A model generated the notes under the pieces. That model saw only the letters and a program-made list of their open reading frames with translations, searched no databases and was not told where the DNA came from. From assembly GCF_900046455.1 (NCBI RefSeq), contig NZ_FCOT01000012.1, forward strand, positions 730,017 through 794,016: a stretch of 64,000 nt of DNA, given 5' to 3'. The translations under genes and the position numbers were made by a program. Origin of the DNA: Cellulomonas timonensis. GTDB lineage: Bacteria > Actinomycetota > Actinomycetes > Actinomycetales > Cellulomonadaceae. Positions 7,644 to 15,089 of this stretch are shown one piece after another (position 1 is the first letter of the stretch; each line of letters opens with the position of its first letter).

Positions 7644-10600
7644 CTCAGGTCCACCTCGAGGAGAAGTTCGAAGACGCGATCGAGGCGTCGATGCTGGCCG
7701 CCGGCTGGCATCGCGGCTCGACGCAGGGCTATCGGCCCGCCTGGGGGCTCGACGTCGAACAGCTCTTCGCATTCCTCACGGATACCCAGCCTCGGGCCTG
7801 GAAGAAGATCCTCGGCTACTACGGCGGTGACGAGGCCGTCGGGCGGACGAAGTTCGCCGAGCACCTGGCCGCTGAATTGGATCAGCGAGGCCCCCTGGAC
7901 GTGCTCCGCCACGGAATGAAGGACCACGGAGTCAAGGTCTCCCTGGCGTTCTTCGCCCCGGCCTCCACGCTCTCCCACGAGCTCGTGAGCCTGCACGCGG
8001 CAAACCGCCTGAGTGTGACGCGGCAGCTCCGCTACTCGGCGACCACCACCGGCGAGCTGGATCTGGCGCTGTTCGTCAACGGCATCCCTACCGCGACTGC
8101 CGAGCTCAAGAACCCCCTGACCGGCCAGGACGTCGAGCACGCGAAGGCACAGTACCGCCGGGACCGCTCGCCCAAGGAGCTGCTGTTCGCTCGGCGGGCT
8201 CTCGTTCACTTCGCCGTCGACCCCGACCTGGTGTTCCTCACGACGCGCCTCACCGGACCATCCACCCGGTTCCTCCCGTTCAACCTGGGCACCGGCGGCG
8301 CCGGCAACGAGGGCGGGGCGGGCAACCCGACCCCTGATGGCGGCTACAAGACGGCCTATCTCTGGGAACAGGTATGGAGCCCGGACAACTGGCTCGACCT
8401 GCTACGGCGCTTCCTGCACGTCGAGGACCCCGTCGCGCCTGGCAAGGGCAAGCCCGTCGGCAAGAAGCCGTGGCACGCACGGACGCTGATCTTCCCGCGT
8501 CTGCATCAGTGGCACGCGGTGCGCAGCCTGTCCGCACACGCCGCAGAGCACGGCGCTGGGCAGAACTACCTGGTGCAGCACTCGGCCGGGTCCGGCAAGT
8601 CGAACACGATCGCCTGGCTCGCCCACCGGCTCTCGTCGCTCCATGACACAGAGAACTCCAAGGTGTTCCACAAGGTCATCGTCATCACCGACCGGGTGGT
8701 CCTGGACCGCCAGCTGCAGGACACGATCTTCCAGTTCGACCACACCGTCGGGGTCGTGGAGAAGGTCGACAAGACGTCCGCCCAACTCGCCAAGGCGCTG
8801 ACCGGCGAGACCGCGCAGGTCATCATCACGACCCTGCAGAAGTTCCCCTTTGTTCTGGAGTCGGCAAGCACGCTCGCAGGGTCACGGTTCGCGGTCATCG
8901 TCGACGAAGCGCACTCCTCGCAAACCGGGGAGACGGCCAAGGCCCTCAAGCAAGTCCTCGCCCAGGGCGTCGACGCGACGGTGTCCAGCGATGGCGACGC
9001 GATCCTCGTCGCTGCCGAGGTGGCCGACGCGATCGCTGAGGCGGCCGAGGACGCGTCTGACCCTTTGGTGTCCTCGGCGCTGGCGCGAGGGCGACACGCG
9101 AACCTGTCGTTCTTCGCGTTCACCGCGACCCCCAAGGCCAAGACGCTGGAGCTCTTCGGCACGCTGGGCGACGACCACAAGTACCGCCCGTTCCACGTGT
9201 ACTCGATGAAGCAAGCCATCGAAGAGGGCTTCATCCTCGATGTGCTGCGCAACTACGTCACGTATGCGACGTACTACAAGTTGACCAGGACCGGGCCGCA
9301 CGGGGCGTCGTCATCCGACACCTCGGATCGCGAGGTCGACAAGCGGAAGGCGGCCGCTGAACTGGCCAGGTTCGCGTCCCTGCACCCGTCCAACATGGCG
9401 CAGCGCGCGGAGATCATCGTCGAGCACTTCCGCGCCCACACCGCGCACCGGCTGGGCGGCCGCGCGAAGGCGATGGTGGTGACCCGGTCCCGCTTGCACG
9501 CCGTGCGCACCCACGCCGCCATTGCTGCCTACATCCAGCGCAAGGGCTACCAAGGCCTCCACGCACTCGTCGCGTTCTCCGGCGTGGTCGACGACAACGG
9601 GGTCGCCTACACGGAGCCGATGGTCAACGGATTCGGTGAGAGCTCCCTCCCCGAACGCTTCACCTACACGTCCGCAGACGACCCCCTCGCTGGGCGCGAA
9701 GGCGCAGGTCAGGATCGCGATTACCACGTGCTGGTCGTCGCTGAGAAGTACCAGACCGGCTTCGACCAGCCGTTGCTGACCACGATGTACGTGGACAAGA
9801 AGCTTGAGGGCGTCAAGGCCGTGCAGACCCTCTCACGCCTGAACCGCACCCATCCTGTGAAGTCGCAGGACGACGTCTTCGTGCTCGACTTCGCCAACGA
9901 GGCCGCCGACATCGCCGAGTCGTTCGCCCCGTTCTACGAGACCACGATCACCGAGCCCACCGACCCGAACCTGCTCTATGCGTCGCAGACCGAGGTCATG
10001 GGCTTCGGCCTGCTGGTCGAGTCCGAGATGGACTCCTACGTTGGCGCGCTCTTGGCCGCCGGAGGCGACTCTGCCGCCCACGCGAAGCTCTACCACTTCA
10101 CCGACCCGGCCCTGGAACGGTACGTGCACCTGCTCGAAGACGATCGCGAGACGGCCGAGGAGTTCCGGTCAACGTTGCGCAACTACACCCGCGCCTACGC
10201 GTTCCTCGCCCAGGTGATCCCGTTCCACGACGCCGACCTCGAGAGGCTGCACCTCTACGGCAAGGCTCTGCTTCAGCGTCTCCCCCGCAGCCACGACGCC
10301 GCCGTGGACGTCGGAGCCGTCGACCTCTCCCACCTGCGCATCGTCAAGACCGGCGACGACGACGTCTCACTCGTTGCCGGGCTGGGCGAGCAGATCCTGC
10401 CCGGATTCACTGGTGGCGGCCGCGGATCGCAGTCGACTGCCGAGCTCGCGCTCATCGACCAGGTCATCGCCGCCATCAACGACCGACTCGGCGGCAATCT
10501 CACCGACGCCGACAAGGTCTGGGTCCAGCAGACCTTCGAGTACGCCGCCGAGGACCCCCACATCCAGCAGACAGCCAGGGCCAACACCGAGGAGAACTTC

Positions 10601-10768
10601 GGCTACGTCTTCGACAAGCAGTTCGAAGGCCTCGTCCTGGACCGGCACGACGCGAACGCCGGCCTGATCGACCGCGTCTTCAAGGACTCCGACACCACGA
10701 CGTTCTTCACCTCGATGGCCCGCAAGATCGTCTACGAGCTCGCTCGAGGAGCGGGGGAGGCCAGCTGA
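7640..10768 (+). CDS. hsdR: Type I restriction endonuclease subunit HsdR
   Basis: The 1042-aa restriction and translocation subunit. ATG 7640 overlaps the previous stop (ATGA) and follows GGAAGGATC. Residues about 1-230 form the HsdR_N nuclease domain; the PD-(D/E)xK signature is seen as GELDLALF, then ATAELKNP near residues 138-160. The SF2 motor follows: Walker A QHSAGSGKSN near residue 314, motif II VIVDEAHSS near 423, motif III FAFTATPKAK. Motif V/VI is in YQTGFDQP and TLSRLNRTHP. Together with HsdM and HsdS it would translocate and cut unmodified DNA. It is separated from hsdMS by three accessory genes, with all frames intact, so the system looks functional. Confidence 0.95.
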   Translation: MTQVHLEEKFEDAIEASMLAAGWHRGSTQGYRPAWGLDVEQLFAFLTDTQPRAWKKILGYYGGDEAVGRTKFAEHLAAELDQRGPLDVLRHGMKDHGVKVSLAFFAPASTLSHELVSLHAANRLSVTRQLRYSATTTGELDLALFVNGIPTATAELKNPLTGQDVEHAKAQYRRDRSPKELLFARRALVHFAVDPDLVFLTTRLTGPSTRFLPFNLGTGGAGNEGGAGNPTPDGGYKTAYLWEQVWSPDNWLDLLRRFLHVEDPVAPGKGKPVGKKPWHARTLIFPRLHQWHAVRSLSAHAAEHGAGQNYLVQHSAGSGKSNTIAWLAHRLSSLHDTENSKVFHKVIVITDRVVLDRQLQDTIFQFDHTVGVVEKVDKTSAQLAKALTGETAQVIITTLQKFPFVLESASTLAGSRFAVIVDEAHSSQTGETAKALKQVLAQGVDATVSSDGDAILVAAEVADAIAEAAEDASDPLVSSALARGRHANLSFFAFTATPKAKTLELFGTLGDDHKYRPFHVYSMKQAIEEGFILDVLRNYVTYATYYKLTRTGPHGASSSDTSDREVDKRKAAAELARFASLHPSNMAQRAEIIVEHFRAHTAHRLGGRAKAMVVTRSRLHAVRTHAAIAAYIQRKGYQGLHALVAFSGVVDDNGVAYTEPMVNGFGESSLPERFTYTSADDPLAGREGAGQDRDYHVLVVAEKYQTGFDQPLLTTMYVDKKLEGVKAVQTLSRLNRTHPVKSQDDVFVLDFANEAADIAESFAPFYETTITEPTDPNLLYASQTEVMGFGLLVESEMDSYVGALLAAGGDSAAHAKLYHFTDPALERYVHLLEDDRETAEEFRSTLRNYTRAYAFLAQVIPFHDADLERLHLYGKALLQRLPRSHDAAVDVGAVDLSHLRIVKTGDDDVSLVAGLGEQILPGFTGGGRGSQSTAELALIDQVIAAINDRLGGNLTDADKVWVQQTFEYAAEDPHIQQTARANTEENFGYVFDKQFEGLVLDRHDANAGLIDRVFKDSDTTTFFTSMARKIVYELARGAGEAS

Positions 10769-10789
10769 GATCGTGCGGCGCCGACCGGG

Positions 10790-11108
10790 CTAGATCACGT
10801 CGAAGACGTGGTCGAGCAGCATGACCGCGGTGCTCCGGTAGGCAGCGCTGGCGCCCCTTGCGTCCGTTGACCTTGATGTGCGCGAACCCGCGAAGCCCCA
10901 TCCGCGGCGTGCCCTCTTGAACCCGCGCGACGATCTCGTCGGTGGCCGGCGTCAGCCGTGCCGGCCAGTTCCGGCAGAAGACCTCCACCTCGTGCTTGCG
11001 CGCCGCCGCTCTCCGCACGTCCGCCCTGGCGGTACAACGCCTTGCCCACGCGGCGCCGTCCGCGATGAGGTGTGACCTGACGTCGCCCGGGTAAGTCCCC
11101 GCACTCAC
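10790..11108 (-). pseudogene. Frameshifted small protein gene convergent with hsdR
   Basis: Reading from GTG 11106-11108 (ribosome site GAGAGGAG) gives SAGTYPGDVRSHLIADGAAW, continuing to RMGLRGFAHIKVNGRKG. The frame then turns into Arg-rich nonsense and runs antisense into hsdR. If one base of the CCCC run at 10854-10857 is removed, the protein instead continues ASAAYRSTAVMLLDHVFDVI and stops at 10790-10792, just short of the hsdR end. The restored product is 105 aa and looks like a real folded protein; I do not recognise the family. Either the gene is broken by a one-base insertion in a homopolymer or the assembly has an indel there. Confidence 0.6.
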
Positions 11109-11160
11109 AGGCTCCTCTCAGGCGGGTCGAGGTCATGGGCGCCGCGACCTGGCCGATGGG

Positions 11161-11427
11161 ATGAGCACGGCCGACATGCGCCGCACCGCCACCTGGAAGA
11201 AGACCGCCGTGCAGATCACCAGCGCCACCAGCGCCTCCGCCGCCAGCACCTCCGCCACGACCACCGAGCTGCAGCGCCAGCTCGCCGCCGATCAGCGCAC
11301 GCTGGCCCGGCACCAGCGCGAGGGCGCCGACGCCGCCGTCATCGCCGCGGCGCAGGCGGCGGTCACAGCCGACCAGATCGCCATCGCGCAGGCGGCCGCG
11401 ACGGGGACGATCGACACCATCGTGTGA
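11161..11427 (+). CDS. Small Ala-rich hypothetical protein
   Basis: An 88-aa reading frame starting at ATG 11161, with only a weak purine stretch (GATGGG) before it. The sequence is rich in Ala, Thr and Ser, and the stretch TELQRQLAADQRTLARHQRE followed by AVIAAAQAAVTADQIAIAQA predicts a short coiled coil. There is no signal peptide or membrane segment. I do not recognise it. The composition could also arise by chance in high-GC DNA, so the call is tentative. Confidence 0.4.
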   Translation: MSTADMRRTATWKKTAVQITSATSASAASTSATTTELQRQLAADQRTLARHQREGADAAVIAAAQAAVTADQIAIAQAAATGTIDTIV

Positions 11428-11544
11428 CCGAGGCCCACGGATGGGCGATTCACGGCCCAACCTGCCGACTTGCGGGTTATCGTCCCTCGATACCCCTTCC
11501 CCGGTCGGCCCTCCGGCCTCTGCGCTATGGAGCCCGAGAACCAC

Positions 11545-12195
11545 ATGCCGACCCACCCCCGCCGCCTGCTCGCGCCCGCCGCGCTCATCACCCTGCTGCT
11601 CCTGACCGGGTGCACGTCCTCGGATGAGCCCACAGCACCGGCGGACGCGGACGGCTCCCCCTCCGCTGGCCAGGAGCAGAGCCCGGAGGCGGCCTCGAGC
11701 GCGGACAGCGCGGCCTTCACGACGTCGGCGGTGCTCGCCGAGCAGACGTTCGACGTGACGACGCGAAGCGACGACGTCGGCGGAACGATCACCACCACGC
11801 TGCGCGCGCTCGAGGTCAAGGGCGACGCGATGACGCTGCGCTGGGCGCTGCGGTGGGATAACGACGACGCGCCCGACGATGAGGCTGTCAGCCTCTTCAA
11901 GTTGGGGCTCGCCCAGTCCAACTCGCCCGTCCTCACCGACCCGGTGAACCTCAAGCAGTACCGCTCGCTGTGCACCGAGGGCTCCTGGCAGGGCGACAGG
12001 GCTGGCCAGGAGACCTGCGCGCGCACGGCACTCGTGTCGCCGTCCGACTCGTTGTTCCTCAACATCCCCAACCACACCACCGTCGAGGCGTGGGCGGTGC
12101 TCCCGGCCCCCGAGGACGATGATGCCGTCTTCGAGGTGCTGGTGGCCGATGGCTGGCCGGCGTTCTCGGGCGTCCAGCCGACCCCCGCGCCATGA
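11545..12195 (+). CDS. Secreted lipoprotein paired with an OmpA-like protein
   Basis: A 216-aa protein. ATG 11545 gives a clean lipoprotein signal: MPTHPRR, a hydrophobic core APAALITLLLLTGC, with the lipidated Cys at residue 21. An in-frame ATG at 11527 is possible. After a Ser/Pro/Ala-rich tether the mature part (about 55-210) is a beta-rich domain containing TTTLRALEVKGDAMTLRWAL and a CX-spaced pair (SLCTEGSW, QETCART). It resembles actinobacterial proteins that carry an N-terminal domain before OmpA proteins, but I cannot name the family. The next gene starts within its stop codon (ATGA), so the two are likely partners at the cell surface. Confidence 0.75.
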   Translation: MPTHPRRLLAPAALITLLLLTGCTSSDEPTAPADADGSPSAGQEQSPEAASSADSAAFTTSAVLAEQTFDVTTRSDDVGGTITTTLRALEVKGDAMTLRWALRWDNDDAPDDEAVSLFKLGLAQSNSPVLTDPVNLKQYRSLCTEGSWQGDRAGQETCARTALVSPSDSLFLNIPNHTTVEAWAVLPAPEDDDAVFEVLVADGWPAFSGVQPTPAP

Positions 12196-12797
12196 GCCCG
12201 ATGAACCGCATGCCGCACCGCCGCGTCGTCGTGCCCACGCTCGCGGCAGCGCTGCTCATGTCGTGGGCCACCCCGGCCGCCGCCGATCAGGACGCCGACC
12301 TGGCCCGCCTGGAGCAGGCCGTCATCACCCCGGCGATGCTCGCGGACGCCGTCCTGGACCTGGACGCCGCGTCGGCGGTGTTGGACCTGTCGCGGTCGGC
12401 CGCTGTGCGAGGGCTCGAGCAGACGAAGAAGGAGGCGGGCGCCGCCGTCGTGACCCTCACGTCGGACCTGCTCTTCGACTTCGGCGAGTCGACGCTGACT
12501 CCGGCGGCGAGCGCGGCGCTCGCCGAGATCGCCCAGGCGATCGGCCAGGGCGCTGCCGTGGCCGTCGACGGGCACACCGACTCGATCGGCGGGGACGCCG
12601 TCAATGTGCCGCTGTCCCAGGCCCGAGCCCAGGCGGTGGCCGACGTGCTGGCGGCGACGCGCCCCGACCTGGTGCTGACAGTCACCGGCCACGGCAGCAC
12701 CGTCCCCGTGGCCTCGAACACCGGCGAGGGCGGCGACAACCCGGCGGGCAGGGCCCTGAACCGCCGGGTCGAGCTCACCTACGCGACCACCTCGTAG
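12192..12797 (+). CDS. OmpA-family C-terminal domain protein, exported
   Basis: A 201-aa protein translationally coupled to the preceding lipoprotein. An N-terminal signal peptide ends near PAAADQ (about residue 30). The C-terminal 110 residues are an OmpA/MotB-type peptidoglycan-associating domain: LLFDFGESTLTPAASAAL, VDGHTDSIGGDAVNVPLSQA and NRRVELTY carry the conserved Asp and Arg positions that bind diaminopimelate in the family. In a monoderm actinobacterium this would tether an extracytoplasmic complex to the wall. The two-gene unit ends at the hairpin immediately after its stop codon. Confidence 0.85.
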   Translation: MSPMNRMPHRRVVVPTLAAALLMSWATPAAADQDADLARLEQAVITPAMLADAVLDLDAASAVLDLSRSAAVRGLEQTKKEAGAAVVTLTSDLLFDFGESTLTPAASAALAEIAQAIGQGAAVAVDGHTDSIGGDAVNVPLSQARAQAVADVLAATRPDLVLTVTGHGSTVPVASNTGEGGDNPAGRALNRRVELTYATTS

Positions 12798-12826
12798 GGC
12801 CGATCGGAGCGCACCTCGATCGGCCC
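12797..12826. terminator. Bidirectional hairpin terminator
   Basis: A perfect 10-bp stem (GGGCCGATCG with CGATCGGCCC) and a 10-base loop lie between the OmpA-like gene and the convergent MFS gene. The stem starts in the OmpA stop codon. It has no U-tract, as is usual in high-GC actinobacteria. Confidence 0.8.
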
Positions 12827-12849
12827 CACGCGGGCAGCCTCTCCGCAGG

Positions 12850-14298
12850 TCAGTCGTGCGCGCGGAGCCGCTTGACGAACGGCGCGGCGACCACGGCGAT
12901 CAGCCCGAGGCATCCGCCCAGGAGGAACGCCTTCTGCGTGCCGACGGCCTGCGCCTGCGCTCCGGATCCGCTCGCGGCGGCTGCCCCGATGGTCATCGCG
13001 GCCACGAGCAGCGCGGTGCCGGCCGCGCCGGCGAGCTGCTGCAGGGTGTTCATGATCGCGGAGCCGTGCGCGTAGAGCTCACGCGGCAGGGCGCTGAGCG
13101 AGACGGTCATCAGCGGCGTCATGAGCATGGACATCCCGATGCAGAAGATGACGTGCCAGGCCACGACGACGCCCGGTGACGTGTGGGCGCCGATGGTGCT
13201 GAGCAGCCACTGCCCGCCGCACAGCAGGATCGCGCCGGGGATGACGATGGGGCGCGGGCCGACCTTGTCGTAGAGGCGCCCGACGAACGGCGACAACAAG
13301 CCCTGGATGAGCCCGCCCGGCAGCATGAGCAGCCCGGTCGTGAGGACGCTCACGCCGAGGCCCGCCTGCAGGTAGATGGGCAGCACCACGACGGTGCCGA
13401 GCATTGTGGCCATGGCGACCATCACGATGATCACCGAGACCCGGAAGGTGGGGACGGTGAACGGGCGCAGGTCCAGCAGCACGGAGCCGGTGCGCTGCAG
13501 GCGCGTCTGGCGCCGGACGAACACCACGAGCGCGAGGACGCCGATCACCAGGGATGCGAGGGGCGCCAGGCCGCCGTCGAGCAGCGCCTCGATGGAGGCG
13601 AGCCCGTAGACGATGCCGCCGAAGGCGAAGACGGACAGCACGACCGACCCGACGTCCAGGCGCGGGCGCGTGACGTCGTGGGTGGCCTTGATGAGCAGGA
13701 GGCCGACGACGAACGCGATCGCGGCGAGCGGCAGCATGAGCCCGAAGACCCACCGCCAGCCGAGCGTGTCGACGACGACGCCCGAGATGGTGGGCCCGAT
13801 GGCCGGCGCCACGGAGATGACCACGGAGTTGAGCCCCATGACCGCGCCGCGCTTCTCGACGGGGACCGACGTGAGGGTGGTGGTCATCAGCAGCGGCAGG
13901 ATGATCGCGGTGCCGCAGGCCTGGACGACGCGGCCGAGCAGGATGACGGCAAAGGCAGGCGCGATGCCGGCCAGCACGGTGCCCACTAGGAAGAGCACCA
14001 GCGCCGCCGTGAACAGGGTGCGGGTGGTGAACCGCTGGAGCAGGTAGCCGGTGGTGGGGATGACCACGGCCATGGTGAGCATGAAGCCGGTGGTGAGCCA
14101 TTGGGCAGTGCCGGCTGTGACCTCGAAGTCGCCCATGATGCTGGGCAGCGCGACGCTGAGCACTGTCTCGTTGAGGATCATGATCAGTGCGGAGAGCACG
14201 AGGACGGTGATCACCGGGCCGACGCGGCCGGTGGCCTTCTCCGTCTCGATGGCCGGCGGGAGCGCCGGGGTCTCCTCGCGGAGCTGAACGTCAGACAT
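12850..14298 (-). CDS. DHA2-type MFS multidrug exporter (EmrB/QacA family)
   Basis: A 482-aa membrane protein; ATG 14298 follows AGGAAGAAGG. About fourteen hydrophobic segments are visible, as in the DHA2 subfamily. Family motifs include LNETVLSVALPSIMGDF in TM1 (the D1-like LNxTIVNVALP motif), WLTTGFMLTMAVVIPTTGYL, and LGRVVQACGTAIILPLLMTT. The expected role is proton-driven export of drugs or cationic compounds; the substrate cannot be inferred. It is divergent from a TetR gene across 114 bp carrying twin palindromes, so induction by a TetR ligand is likely. Confidence 0.9.
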   Translation of the reverse strand: MSDVQLREETPALPPAIETEKATGRVGPVITVLVLSALIMILNETVLSVALPSIMGDFEVTAGTAQWLTTGFMLTMAVVIPTTGYLLQRFTTRTLFTAALVLFLVGTVLAGIAPAFAVILLGRVVQACGTAIILPLLMTTTLTSVPVEKRGAVMGLNSVVISVAPAIGPTISGVVVDTLGWRWVFGLMLPLAAIAFVVGLLLIKATHDVTRPRLDVGSVVLSVFAFGGIVYGLASIEALLDGGLAPLASLVIGVLALVVFVRRQTRLQRTGSVLLDLRPFTVPTFRVSVIIVMVAMATMLGTVVVLPIYLQAGLGVSVLTTGLLMLPGGLIQGLLSPFVGRLYDKVGPRPIVIPGAILLCGGQWLLSTIGAHTSPGVVVAWHVIFCIGMSMLMTPLMTVSLSALPRELYAHGSAIMNTLQQLAGAAGTALLVAAMTIGAAAASGSGAQAQAVGTQKAFLLGGCLGLIAVVAAPFVKRLRAHD

Positions 14299-14333
14299 GG
14301 GACCTTCTTCCTGGAAAACAAGCCAGGCGATTC

Positions 14334-14366
14334 TGTCACGGTGTGACACCATGGCAGCGACTGCCA
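14334..14366. promoter_or_regulatory. Twin TetR-type operators between exporter and regulator
   Basis: Two perfect 15-bp palindromes lie in the divergent intergenic region. TGTCAC-GGT-GTGACA is at 14334-14348 and TGGCAG-CGA-CTGCCA at 14352-14366. Both fit TGnCA-n5-TGnCA, and their centres are 18 bp apart. This is the arrangement expected for two TetR dimers controlling both promoters. Confidence 0.75.
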
Positions 14367-14412
14367 GAGGAGTGCCGCTGGTCACACGTGCGCTCGTGCT
14401 AGGAAGGACCGC

Positions 14413-15018
14413 ATGGACGACACCCCCTCCGACCTGCGCGCCCGGCGCCGTCTCGACACCCACGCCGAGATCCACCAGGCCGCACTGGAGCTCTTCGAGG
14501 AGCAGGGCGTCCGGGAGACCACCGTCCAGCAGATCGCCGACCGCGCCGGCGTCTCGTCGCGCACCTTCTTCCGGTACTTCACCTCGAAGGAGCAAGCCGC
14601 CCTGCCCGGCCAGCGGCGCCTGCTCCGGGCCATCGACGCGATCGACGTCTCGGCAGACGACCCGATCGCCTCGGTGCTGCAGAAGGTCGAGGCCGCCACC
14701 GAGTCGGCGATGGCCGGCGAGAACGACCCCGAGCTCGACGAGCACCGCCGCGTCGCGCGGCTGCTCACCCGGGAGCCCGACCTCCAGGCCCTGGCCGCCG
14801 CCCAGGAGCAGGCCCTGACCGCGCGCCTGCGCGCCCGGCTCGCCGAGCAGCTGCAGGGCGGGGACCCCGCCACCGTGCTGCTCATCGCCGAGATCGTCGT
14901 GGCGGTGTGGCGCGCCTCATGGGAGCGCTGGGGCGAGCTCGCGCTCGAGGGCCGCGCGGCCGACCCCGTGGAGGTCTACCGGCAGTGCCGCGCGGAGCTC
15001 CGCCGCATCGTCGGCTGA
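14413..15018 (+). CDS. TetR-family repressor of the adjacent MFS exporter
   Basis: A 201-aa protein starting at ATG 14413 behind AGGAAGGA. Residues about 15-62 are the TetR_N helix-turn-helix: IHQAALELFEEQGVRETTVQ then QIADRAGVSSRTFFRYFTSK, the last part being the classical recognition helix and FFRYF/YYHF turn. The C-terminal ligand domain is variable, as usual. The divergent arrangement with the DHA2 exporter and the twin palindromes between them identify the likely target. It ends at a strong convergent terminator. Confidence 0.92.
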   Translation: MDDTPSDLRARRRLDTHAEIHQAALELFEEQGVRETTVQQIADRAGVSSRTFFRYFTSKEQAALPGQRRLLRAIDAIDVSADDPIASVLQKVEAATESAMAGENDPELDEHRRVARLLTREPDLQALAAAQEQALTARLRARLAEQLQGGDPATVLLIAEIVVAVWRASWERWGELALEGRAADPVEVYRQCRAELRRIVG

Positions 15019-15038
15019 CCCCGGCCGGTTAAGCATGA

Positions 15039-15079
15039 CTCGGGCCCCCCGCGGGCCGATCGCCTGCCGGGGGCCCGAG
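15039..15079. terminator. Bidirectional hairpin terminator
   Basis: An 11-bp perfect stem, CTCGGGCCCCC (15039-15049) with GGGGGCCCGAG (15069-15079), separates the TetR gene from the convergent flavoprotein gene. Confidence 0.8.
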
Positions 15080-15089
15080 CGCGCACCCC

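Noticed and set aside
10795-12075. 426-codon minus-strand frame over the lipoprotein gene
   Set aside because: Gly/Arg-rich translation without domains; the opposite strand encodes a clear lipoprotein and, further left, the frameshifted gene in another frame.
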